Assembly (NCBI GenBank): GCA_937974275.1
Contig: CALJIF010000050.1
Coordinates: 1-20,506 of the forward strand
Direction: 5' to 3'
Source: an uncultured Flavobacteriales bacterium
Lineage (GTDB): Bacteria > Bacteroidota > Bacteroidia > Palsa-965
DNA: 20,506 nt
Positions 7,339 to 13,728 of this stretch are shown here, in pieces. The position numbers were made by a program, and so were the translations under genes. Every line of letters starts with the position of its first letter. The stretch's first letter is position 1. The notes under the pieces are model-generated. The model made no database searches, was not told where the DNA came from, and worked only from the letters and a program-made list of their open reading frames with translations.

Positions 7339-7773
7339 ATGAATCAGTATTCTTTATTAGGCAGTGCTTCGGCAGTTGTGCCGGTGATGTCTTATCCTTT
7401 CTATCAGGCTTATGTTCCTGCAGGAATACCGGCTCCGCAACACGATGCATCTCGTGATGAAATAGATCTCAATAAATTTTTAGTTCAACATCCGAGAGAT
7501 ACCTTTTTTATTCGTGCGCGCGGAGAGTCGATGCGCGATGCAGGAATTCGGGATGGTTCCATATTAGTCGTGGATCGTGCGCGAGTGCCGTCATCAGGAG
7601 ATATTGTAGTGGCGATACTTGAGGGTGAGTTTACCGTGAAGCGTTATGTGGCTGATGAGCAGGGAGTGGTGCTGCATCCTGAGAATCCACAGTTCCGTGA
7701 TATACGCGTAGAGGCTGAGGCACGATTTGCGGTGTGGGGAGTAGTGACTTACGTGATACACGAGGCTGAATGA
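7339..7773 (+). CDS. umuD: UmuD-like S24-family self-processing protease
   Basis: At 144 residues this matches UmuD in length and layout. The family is LexA/UmuD, serine peptidases that cleave themselves when RecA filaments form; cleaved UmuD supports DNA polymerase V. Visible elements are the probable cleavage site A28-G29 (YVPAGIPAP), catalytic S64 in RGESMRDAGIRDGSILVVDR, and catalytic K101 in GEFTVKRY. The spacing is the same as in E. coli UmuD (cleavage 24-25, S60, K97), shifted by four. The segment EIDLNKFLVQHPRDTFFIRA is the classic UmuD stretch. There is no LexA-type DNA-binding domain. A umuC gene normally follows, but none is present here and the next gene is an aldehyde dehydrogenase. 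No recognisable SOS operator was found upstream. Confidence 0.9.
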   Translation: MNQYSLLGSASAVVPVMSYPFYQAYVPAGIPAPQHDASRDEIDLNKFLVQHPRDTFFIRARGESMRDAGIRDGSILVVDRARVPSSGDIVVAILEGEFTVKRYVADEQGVVLHPENPQFRDIRVEAEARFAVWGVVTYVIHEAE

Positions 7774-7846
7774 GCCGGGCATTATCTCGATAAGCGCTGT
7801 AGTCACGAACTCCAACACGACTCGTTTTTTCAGCCTTGCTAATGAT

Positions 7847-7854
7847 TAAATTTG
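7847..7854 (+). promoter_or_regulatory. -7 promoter box (TAAATTTG) for the aldehyde dehydrogenase
   Basis: TAAATTTG is an exact match to the Bacteroidota TAnnTTTG consensus. It lies 17 bases before the ATG at 7872, so the leader would be ~10 bases. The -33 region is only a T run (7825-7830). The box also argues against the upstream in-frame ATG at 7836. Confidence 0.5.
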
Positions 7855-7871
7855 CCTCCATTCACATCATC

Positions 7872-9314
7872 ATGGAAAAACTTCAGAATTACATCAACGG
7901 ACAACTGGTTCCTCCAACCGGAAATACATATATCGACAATTATCATCCGGCGACGGGTAAAGTCTATTCATTAATTCCCGATTCGGATGCAAGCGATATT
8001 CAGATTGCGGTTGATGCAGCGAAAGCGGCGTTTCCAAGTTGGTCGGTAACACCTGCAGAGAAGCGCATGAAAATTATGATGCGTGTTGCAGAAATCGTAC
8101 AACGTGATCTGGAAGCGTTTGCTCAAGCAGAGTCCAAGGATAACGGAAAGCCGGTTTCTTTGGCGCGTGTTGTGGATATCCCGCGTGCCGTAAGCAACTT
8201 TGAATTTTTCGCAACAGCCATTATGCACTATGCTTCCGAGTCGCATGCGATGGAAAATAGTGCCATCAATTATACTTTACGTCAACCGATTGGTGTAGTA
8301 GGGTGCATCTCTCCGTGGAATTTGCCGTTGTATTTATTTACCTGGAAAATTGCACCGGCACTTGCTGCAGGAAATTGTGTTGTCGCGAAGCCTTCCGAAG
8401 TAACACCAATGACGGCGTATCTGTTGTCGAAGGCTTGCATAGAGGCCGGCATGCCTGCGGGGGTGCTGAACATTGTGCATGGACTTGGAGGTAAAGCAGG
8501 ACAGGCTATCGTCGAGCATCCCGAAATTAAAGCCATCTCGTTTACGGGAGGCACAAAAACAGGTGCCGCACTAGCAGCCACAGCAGCGCCGATGTTTAAG
8601 AAATTGTCGTTGGAGTTGGGCGGAAAAAATCCGAACATCATTTTCGCGGATTGTGATTTTGATACGATGCTGAAAACAACGGTACAGTCATCCTTTGCCA
8701 ACCAGGGACAAATATGTTTATGCGGATCACGCATATTCGTAGAACGACCGTTGTATGAAAAGTTTCGTGATGCATTTGTAGAGCGCGTAAAACAATTAGT
8801 TCCCGGCGATCCTGCTCACGATGCAACAAAATTAGGCGCAGTAGTTTCGGAAGCACACATGGAAAAAGTATTATCGTATGTGCAGTTGGCGCGTGAAGAA
8901 GGAGGAGTTGTATTAACCGGCGGACAGCGTGTAGTAATGGAAGGCGATTTGAAAGATGGTTGGTACATTGCTCCTACGGTCATTGAAGGACTACCGTTTA
9001 ACTGCCGCACTAATCAGGAAGAAATTTTTGGCCCCGTTGTTACCATCATGCCATTTGACACTGAGGAAGAAGTGTTGATGATGGCCAACAGCACCATGTA
9101 CGGCCTGGCATCTACAGTATGGACTCAGAACTTAACACGTGCACATCGTGTGGCGCAGCAGTTACAGGCCGGAATTGTATGGATCAACTGTTGGTTGCTG
9201 CGCGATCTTCGCACGCCGTTCGGAGGTGTAAAAGGTTCAGGTGTGGGTCGTGAAGGCGGCTTCGAGGCACTGCGCTTCTTCACCGAAGCCAAGAATGTGT
9301 GTGTGAAGTTGTAG
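7872..9314 (+). CDS. Aldehyde dehydrogenase, muconic-semialdehyde dehydrogenase type
   Basis: This is a full-length NAD(P)-dependent aldehyde dehydrogenase of 480 residues. The ATG at 7872 (MEKLQNYINGQLVPP) is preferred over an in-frame ATG at 7836, because the typical N terminus starts there and a promoter box lies between the two. Catalytic residues by alignment to the family are N150 in SPWNLPLYLF, E248 in LELGGKNPNII and C282 in NQGQICLCGSRIF. FTGGTKTG at 224-231 is the nucleotide-binding turn, and EEIFGPVVTI lies towards the C terminus. The GQICLCGSRIFVE pattern resembles the 2-hydroxymuconic / 2-aminomuconic semialdehyde dehydrogenase branch (ALDH8A1-like) and not the general ALDH2 type. 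No other aromatic or kynurenine pathway genes are nearby, so the substrate is uncertain. Confidence 0.92.
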   Translation: MEKLQNYINGQLVPPTGNTYIDNYHPATGKVYSLIPDSDASDIQIAVDAAKAAFPSWSVTPAEKRMKIMMRVAEIVQRDLEAFAQAESKDNGKPVSLARVVDIPRAVSNFEFFATAIMHYASESHAMENSAINYTLRQPIGVVGCISPWNLPLYLFTWKIAPALAAGNCVVAKPSEVTPMTAYLLSKACIEAGMPAGVLNIVHGLGGKAGQAIVEHPEIKAISFTGGTKTGAALAATAAPMFKKLSLELGGKNPNIIFADCDFDTMLKTTVQSSFANQGQICLCGSRIFVERPLYEKFRDAFVERVKQLVPGDPAHDATKLGAVVSEAHMEKVLSYVQLAREEGGVVLTGGQRVVMEGDLKDGWYIAPTVIEGLPFNCRTNQEEIFGPVVTIMPFDTEEEVLMMANSTMYGLASTVWTQNLTRAHRVAQQLQAGIVWINCWLLRDLRTPFGGVKGSGVGREGGFEALRFFTEAKNVCVKL

Positions 9315-9332
9315 TGTCATTCCTGCAAGTGC

Positions 9333-9364
9333 TTTGTGAGAATTAAAAAGTTATCGTAACTTTT
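9333..9364 (+). promoter_or_regulatory. Promoter-like elements overlapped by a perfect inverted repeat, upstream of the DUF1761 gene
   Basis: TTTG at 9333-9336 is followed after 20 bases by TAACTTTT (9357-9364). This is the Bacteroidota -33/-7 layout with one mismatch at the end of the -7 box. The -7 box is the right arm of a perfect 8-bp inverted repeat, AAAAGTTA-TCG-TAACTTTT (9346-9364). Either the dyad is an operator over the promoter, or the hairpin plus its T-rich tail is a weak terminator for the preceding gene. Confidence 0.4.
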
Positions 9365-9387
9365 CTTTTCACCAAAACACCTGCACC

Positions 9388-9807
9388 ATGTTACAAGCAT
9401 TTCTCGATCATGCCAATTGGGCTGCTATTGCAGTTGCGGCACTTACGTATTTCTTTATCGGAGCAATCTGGTATTCGCCATTGCTGTTTTCTAAAGTGTG
9501 GGCGGAAGGTCACGGTATTGTTGTGTCGGAAGATGATAAAAAGAAAATGCCTGTCATTTTCGGAACAACATTTATCATCAGTGTGGTGATGGCTGTTGCA
9601 CTTGCGGTGATCATTTTTGTATTTCAATCGACGAAGTGCGTGTCCGGAATTAAAGTAGGATTGCTGTGTGGCGTTGGCCTGGCAATCGGCCCCATGGCGA
9701 TGAACTTTTTATACCACCGCAAATCATTCAAATTATTTTTAATTGATGCGGGCTACCATGTTATTAGTGTGGTCATGATGAGTATTATCATTTCAATCTG
9801 GAAGTAG
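9388..9807 (+). CDS. DUF1761-family small membrane protein
   Basis: The 139-residue product has four predicted membrane helices (about 12-33, 56-78, 84-106 and 116-137). It opens with the family's signature NWAAIAVAALTYFFIGAIWYSPLLF and a conserved WAEGHGI segment after the first helix. This matches DUF1761, a family of four-helix inner-membrane proteins with no known function. The next gene begins four bases after the stop codon, so the two are probably transcribed together. The ATG at 9388 fits the promoter-like elements just upstream. Confidence 0.85.
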   Translation: MLQAFLDHANWAAIAVAALTYFFIGAIWYSPLLFSKVWAEGHGIVVSEDDKKKMPVIFGTTFIISVVMAVALAVIIFVFQSTKCVSGIKVGLLCGVGLAIGPMAMNFLYHRKSFKLFLIDAGYHVISVVMMSIIISIWK

Positions 9808-9811
9808 ATTC

Positions 9812-10714
9812 ATGCAACAAGAATTTGTTTTTAAATACATGACCGCAAAAAATGTGGTCACGATAGATCAATACAGTATTAACTGTAAGATTGGCCCGAT
9901 CATCAAGAAGAATGCGTTGTTGAGTAATGTGCAACATTATTATGTGTTCGACGATCAACAATACCGGAACCTCATGCTGACCTTCACCGATGAAAGCGGC
10001 AAAGTGAAAAAAATTCAATTGTATTCCGGATACGGAGAAGAAGGATTCGATCAATTACTAACCGCGTTACAGCAGCGTTTGCCGGGGAAGTCGTTGCAAC
10101 ACCTTTCCGAGAAAGAGGCGTTGGCGCAAATGAAAATTGCAAATCCGAGGAAGGTGGGTGCCATTTTGGCTTTTGCAATTATTACGATAGTTATCAGTAT
10201 CATTTTTGTGCCGGGAATGATTCACTATTTCGATATGGGATTTGAATCCGCGACGGTGCAGGAATTGCTGGATGGTAAAACATCCACACGAAACTTAAAA
10301 TTGTCGGGAACGTTGCTTGATGCAGGAATTGAAGAAACGACGACGACCACTCGTAAAGGTTCTACGACGACCACCGTTAAAGTGCTATTACCAATAGTTA
10401 CGGAAGCATGGGCGGAAGGACAACCGGCTCTCGTGGTGTTGGAGTTTGATGAGATGAGCGATACGGAATATAGCAATGTCTTGAATCAATCGGAGTTTAC
10501 CGGTGTGGTGCGCAATGTTTGGTGGGAAGGACTTGATCAACAGCAACGCGATTATTTCCAAACGAATTATGGACTGGAAGTTCCGGAACAAGCGTTGTTA
10601 TTTGAAGTAACAGGCGAGCAGCGTAACGATGCGGTGATGTTTTACATCTGGCTCGGAATTGTTGCGTTTATGGGTATTTTGTTTTTGTTGGTTTATATCA
10701 AACAATCAAAATAA
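9812..10714 (+). CDS. Two-helix membrane protein of unknown function
   Basis: I do not recognise a named family. The 300-residue protein has no signal peptide. Residues 1-108 form a soluble, strand-rich N-terminal region (YYVFDDQQYRNLMLTF, KVKKIQLYSGYG) that resembles a bacterial PH-like domain; that resemblance is weak. Helix 1 is at 116-136, a ~135-residue loop follows, and helix 2 at 275-296 ends in KQSK. Topology suggests the N-terminal domain and the tail are cytoplasmic and the loop periplasmic. The loop carries a threonine-rich segment (EETTTTTRKGSTTTT, 174-188) encoded by a short direct repeat. It follows the DUF1761 gene by four bases, so it is probably the second gene of that pair. 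Confidence 0.75.
   Translation: MQQEFVFKYMTAKNVVTIDQYSINCKIGPIIKKNALLSNVQHYYVFDDQQYRNLMLTFTDESGKVKKIQLYSGYGEEGFDQLLTALQQRLPGKSLQHLSEKEALAQMKIANPRKVGAILAFAIITIVISIIFVPGMIHYFDMGFESATVQELLDGKTSTRNLKLSGTLLDAGIEETTTTTRKGSTTTTVKVLLPIVTEAWAEGQPALVVLEFDEMSDTEYSNVLNQSEFTGVVRNVWWEGLDQQQRDYFQTNYGLEVPEQALLFEVTGEQRNDAVMFYIWLGIVAFMGILFLLVYIKQSK
10340..10374 (+). repeat. 11-bp direct repeat ACGACGACCAC, copies 24 bp apart
   Basis: Copies lie at 10340-10350 and 10364-10374, in the same frame (eight codons apart), and both encode threonine-rich segments of the two-helix membrane protein. This looks like a small in-frame duplication within the gene. Confidence 0.6.
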
Positions 10715-10732
10715 CGGTGTGCATTGCAATAT

Positions 10733-11737
10733 TTAAAGTACCGCACTTTCCAATAACTGTAACGTTTTCAACTTGGTGTCAACTTTGGCACGTACTCCAA
10801 CAGGTAAAGTAATTTTATCTATGGTATGTCCGAAACTGAAGCCGCTGATTACCGGTACACGGAAATTATTGAAATGATGTTGTAATACTTCATGCAACGT
10901 AAACGATTCTTCCGGTTTTTCTGCTGTACATTTATTACAAGTGCCAATCACAACGGCTTGCACTTGATTCAACACATTAGCTTGTTGCAGATGCGTTAAC
11001 ATACGATCGATGGCGTACGGTTCCTCTTCCGTTTCTTCCAAAAACAAAATCGCATCTTGCAAATTGGGCATCCACGCTGTGCCTATCAACGTTGTTAATA
11101 CTGCAATATTGCCGCCAATCAAGCGACCTTCTGCTGTTCCGTGTGTGTACACAACCGCATCCGAGTTTTGATGCACGGGCATTTTTGCTTCCATCAACAA
11201 TTCTTTGAAACTGCTGATGGTTGCCGGAGACCACGTGTTGAGACCAACAGGCCCATGAAAAGTGGTCCACCCAAGTTGGGAATAAAACATGTTGAGCAAA
11301 AATGTGAGATCGCTGAAGCCGCACAATACTTTGGGTGTTTCTGGAATTGAAGTAAAGTCGAGGTGATTGAGTAAACGAGCGCAGCCCCATCCGCCCCGCG
11401 CAGCAAGAATACCGTGCACTTCCGGGTCTGCAAGAAATCCCATTAACTCTTGTGCACGTTCGGCATCACTTCCTGCCAAATATCCGGTACGTCTGGTGAT
11501 GCTTTCGCCTACTTTAACATTCAGTCCTAATCCTTGCAATGCGGCTTTTGCTGCTTCCAGTTTTTCGGGATGAAAAACAGCGCCTGCAGGAGCCGTAATG
11601 GCAATTGTATTTCCGGGTTGCAGTCGCTTGGGCATTTTAAGCGTGCTGTTGTTTTGCTGCAAGGAAATGGCCGGAAGCGCAGCAGGCGTTGCGAGTGCAG
11701 CCAGTGCGGTCAGCTTTACAAAGTGTGATCGTTTCAT
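10733..11737 (-). CDS. Exported LD-carboxypeptidase (peptidase family S66)
   Basis: This family removes the terminal D-alanine from murein tetrapeptides during peptidoglycan recycling. The 334-residue product starts with MKRSHFVKLTALAALATPAALPA. This is a cleavable export signal resembling the Tat-type leaders of Bacteroidota relatives but lacking a full twin-arginine. The catalytic triad is visible: S142 in GFSDLT, E234 in LFLEETEEEPYAIDRML and H304 in GFSFGHTIDK. ITAPAG at 47-52 and ARGGWGCARLL at 113-123 are family signatures. Classical LdcA is cytoplasmic and would begin near residue 35 (MPKRLQPGNTIAI). The leader here implies action in the periplasm on the wall itself or its fragments. 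It lies downstream of the OmpA-family gene, separated by a strong hairpin. Confidence 0.92.
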   Translation of the reverse strand: MKRSHFVKLTALAALATPAALPAISLQQNNSTLKMPKRLQPGNTIAITAPAGAVFHPEKLEAAKAALQGLGLNVKVGESITRRTGYLAGSDAERAQELMGFLADPEVHGILAARGGWGCARLLNHLDFTSIPETPKVLCGFSDLTFLLNMFYSQLGWTTFHGPVGLNTWSPATISSFKELLMEAKMPVHQNSDAVVYTHGTAEGRLIGGNIAVLTTLIGTAWMPNLQDAILFLEETEEEPYAIDRMLTHLQQANVLNQVQAVVIGTCNKCTAEKPEESFTLHEVLQHHFNNFRVPVISGFSFGHTIDKITLPVGVRAKVDTKLKTLQLLESAVL

Positions 11738-11747
11738 AATGTGGTAT

Positions 11748-11803
11748 TAAAAAGGAATCCGATCATAGTGGCTTCGACGCGCTCGACCACCATGACCGGA
11801 TTC
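11748..11803 (-). terminator. Long hairpin with U tract between the OmpA-family and LD-carboxypeptidase genes
   Basis: Read as reverse-strand RNA, GAAUCCG-G-UCAU-G-GUGG-UCGA pairs with UCGA-(AG bulge)-CCAC-U-AUGA-U-CGGAUUC, giving about 21 pairs including two G-U pairs around a five-base loop. CCUUUUUAA follows (11754 down to 11747). Forward-strand RNA would have A-C mismatches at those two positions, so the structure belongs to the reverse strand. It fits a rho-independent terminator for the OmpA-family gene. The U tract ends only ~11 bases before the LD-carboxypeptidase ATG, so it could also act as an attenuator. Confidence 0.75.
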
Positions 11804-11806
11804 ATT

Positions 11807-11824
11807 TACTAAGCGCGCTTAGTA
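11807..11824. repeat. Perfect 18-bp palindrome TACTAAGCGCGCTTAGTA
   Basis: The dyad is perfectly self-complementary with no spacer and abuts the stop codon of the OmpA-family gene (complement at 11825-11827). It is separate from the long hairpin at 11748-11803. It could be a protein-binding site or help to fold the 3' end of the mRNA. No known consensus is recognised. Confidence 0.6.
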
Positions 11825-12829
11825 TTAATTCTGATTTAAAACGCTGAAAATTTCGTCGAGTTTCGGAGTAAGAATAATTTCCGTACGACGATTTTTAGCG
11901 CGAGCCGATTCTGTTTTTGCATTTTCAACAGGAGCAAATTCCGCACGACCTGCAGCTGTAACACGCGCAGGATCTATCTTTCCGCCCGACAGCAAAATTT
12001 TAGTTACTGAAGTCGCACGCATCACACTCAGATCCCAGTTGTCTTTTACTTCTCCGGAACCTTTCATCGGTTGATCATCAGTGTGTCCTTCCACCATTAC
12101 GGTTATGTCCGGATTTTGCTCAAGGACTTTGGCTATTTCTTTGAGCGCCTTTTCTCCTTGCGGTGCTACTTTATAGCTGCCCGTGTTGAACAGTAATTTG
12201 TCTTCCATCGATACGTAGATCTTTCCGTTTTTCTGTGTCACCGTCAATCCTTGTCCCTGGAAAGTGATTAATGCATCGGTAACTTTTTTCTTCAACGCAA
12301 CCAAAGCAGAATCTTTCTGTGCTAATGCACGCTCCAGTTCTTGTACACGAGCTTCTCGTTTGCTTAATTCTAACTTCAACGAATCCAAAGAACGCTTTTG
12401 CTTTTTCAGGTCGATGTCCATGCGCTTCAAAGAATCTTCTTTCGCCATCAACTGCTCTTGCGTCATGTTTAACTTTCCTACTAACTGCGTATTCTCGTTC
12501 GACTGACGCGCCAGCAATTCTTTGTTTTGTTTCAATAACAATTCATAATTAGAATTCAATTGATTGTATTGAAACGTCAATAAACGATAACGCATACCGC
12601 AACCGGTGGTGTCTTCGATCAATCCTTTAATCTGGCGTTTGTTTTCCGTAACCTGACGATCGAGTTCGGCATTTTTGGTTTCGTAATCGGCGTTGGCTGC
12701 TTTTGTTTTAGCCAATTCAGCTTCAGCGGTTTCGCGCTTTGCTTTTTCTTCTTCGTATTTTCTCGCAGGCACACACGCAGCAAATACTGATGCGATTACT
12801 AAGGTGGCAACGACTAATGTTTTGGTCAT
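11825..12829 (-). CDS. OmpA-family peptidoglycan-binding lipoprotein with coiled coil
   Basis: The start chosen is the ATG at 12829, giving 334 residues that open with a lipoprotein signal (MTKTLVVATLVIASVFAAC, lipid-modified C19). An in-frame ATG at 12877 would add 16 residues before the signal and is unlikely. Residues ~24-72 and ~110-190 are heptad-rich coiled coil (LDRQVTENKRQIKGL, LKLELSKREARVQELERAL). Residues ~205-320 are an OmpA C-terminal domain: LLFNTGSYKVAPQG, VEGHTDDQP with diaminopimelate-contacting D251, NWDLSVMRATSV with R271, and AKNRRTEIIL. It should tether the outer membrane to peptidoglycan through a long stalk. It is transcribed away from the hypothetical gene at 12977 and towards the LD-carboxypeptidase. 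Confidence 0.93.
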   Translation of the reverse strand: MTKTLVVATLVIASVFAACVPARKYEEEKAKRETAEAELAKTKAANADYETKNAELDRQVTENKRQIKGLIEDTTGCGMRYRLLTFQYNQLNSNYELLLKQNKELLARQSNENTQLVGKLNMTQEQLMAKEDSLKRMDIDLKKQKRSLDSLKLELSKREARVQELERALAQKDSALVALKKKVTDALITFQGQGLTVTQKNGKIYVSMEDKLLFNTGSYKVAPQGEKALKEIAKVLEQNPDITVMVEGHTDDQPMKGSGEVKDNWDLSVMRATSVTKILLSGGKIDPARVTAAGRAEFAPVENAKTESARAKNRRTEIILTPKLDEIFSVLNQN

Positions 12830-12849
12830 GGGACTACTTCTTGTTTGTT

Positions 12850-12857
12850 CAAAGATA
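12850..12857 (-). promoter_or_regulatory. -7 promoter box (TATCTTTG) for the OmpA-family lipoprotein
   Basis: On the reverse strand TATCTTTG matches TAnnTTTG exactly and lies 20 bases upstream of the ATG at 12829, implying a leader of about 13 bases. It lies inside the optional N-terminal extension that would start at 12877, which further supports the shorter start. No clear -33 TTTG is seen at 19-21 bases. Confidence 0.5.
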
Positions 12858-12976
12858 TTGTGCTTCAAGCAATTCATGGTTAGTTCGTGTTGAAGTTATC
12901 AACGATGTTTTGGTGATTTTTAACGAAACCCTGAATCTGAATACGGCGTAAAGAAGTACAAAAATGATGCCTCGTT

Positions 12977-13681
12977 ATGCGAAATTTGAACAAAGACTGG
13001 ATAACGGAATACACTTTGGACCCGGAATACAAGAAGTATGTGTTGCTCGATTATTTGCAAAGTGTATCGGATGATTTCTCGAAAGTGTGTCTGTATCCCG
13101 CATTGGCCGATATAATCGGACATTATCGTTATGCATTACAACTGCAAAAGGAAAAGCGTCAGTTGGAAGAACAGCTTCAGGGGACAATAACAGGCCTGGA
13201 TTTAAAAGCAGGTCGGGTAGTTCGTGATCATTCGCATCTAACTCATGCGGGAATAGAGCAGTTGTCGGAGATATTGGAATACGCAGTTCCCATGTTGGCC
13301 AAAGGAACAGAGGACGGCAAGCAGTTGTACGAATTTGTGGAAGAACATTTGGAGTGGAGAGAGGTGGGTGTAACGCCGTTGATGAAAGGAGAAGGCTATT
13401 TGTTGCTGCGTTCCGGAGATAATCACGTTGCTGCTTATCGGTATATGATGAAGTTGTTTGAAAAGGCCGATGATCGTTGGCGTGCGGTGCATACAACTTT
13501 TGTGAATCGTTGGAAGTTGAATATTTCTAATACGTGGAATGCCATCAAAATGGAATTGATTCGTTGTTCACCGGAGTTACCTAATCCCGCTGTGTATGCG
13601 GTAGAAACGAACCTCACTATTCCGATTCAGGAAACATTGTTGCCTGTGGCAAAACGTATTTTGATGCGACAAACGGCATAA
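12977..13681 (+). CDS. Conserved hypothetical protein of Bacteroidota type
   Basis: I cannot assign a function. The 234-residue product has no signal peptide or membrane segment, so it should be cytoplasmic. It begins LNKDWITEYTLDPEYKKYVLLDYL, continues with a helical segment rich in charged residues (HYRYALQLQKEKRQLEEQL, ~49-67), and has a mixed C-terminal half containing EGYLLLRSGDNHVAAYRYMM. The opening resembles uncharacterised Bacteroidota proteins that I know only by pattern. The ATG at 12977 is the only reasonable start; ATGs at 12964 and 12967 are in another frame. The gene is divergent from the OmpA-family gene and ends in a strong terminator. Confidence 0.8.
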   Translation: MRNLNKDWITEYTLDPEYKKYVLLDYLQSVSDDFSKVCLYPALADIIGHYRYALQLQKEKRQLEEQLQGTITGLDLKAGRVVRDHSHLTHAGIEQLSEILEYAVPMLAKGTEDGKQLYEFVEEHLEWREVGVTPLMKGEGYLLLRSGDNHVAAYRYMMKLFEKADDRWRAVHTTFVNRWKLNISNTWNAIKMELIRCSPELPNPAVYAVETNLTIPIQETLLPVAKRILMRQTA

Positions 13682-13711
13682 AAAAAGCTCCGATGTTGGT
13701 CGGAGCTTTTT
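13682..13711. terminator. Strong bidirectional intrinsic terminator
   Basis: AAAAAGCTCCGA (13682-13693) and TCGGAGCTTTTT (13700-13711) are perfect 12-bp arms around a six-base loop. The structure is symmetrical with A and T tracts, so it can stop transcription from both sides. It lies between the hypothetical gene ending at 13681 and the substrate-binding protein gene ending at 13729. Confidence 0.9.
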
Positions 13712-13728
13712 GTTGAGTGTTATTCAAC

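Noticed and set aside
7233..7457. A 74-codon forward frame before and overlapping the UmuD-like gene
   Set aside because: It overlaps the well-supported UmuD frame for more than 100 bases and its product is not recognisable. The first ~35 codons look slightly protein-like but not enough to call a gene.
7836..7871. N-terminal extension of the aldehyde dehydrogenase from the ATG at 7836
   Set aside because: An exact -7 promoter box lies inside the extension, and the family's usual N terminus begins at 7872.
12830..12877. N-terminal extension of the OmpA-family lipoprotein
   Set aside because: It would place 16 residues before a lipoprotein signal peptide, and a promoter box lies within it.
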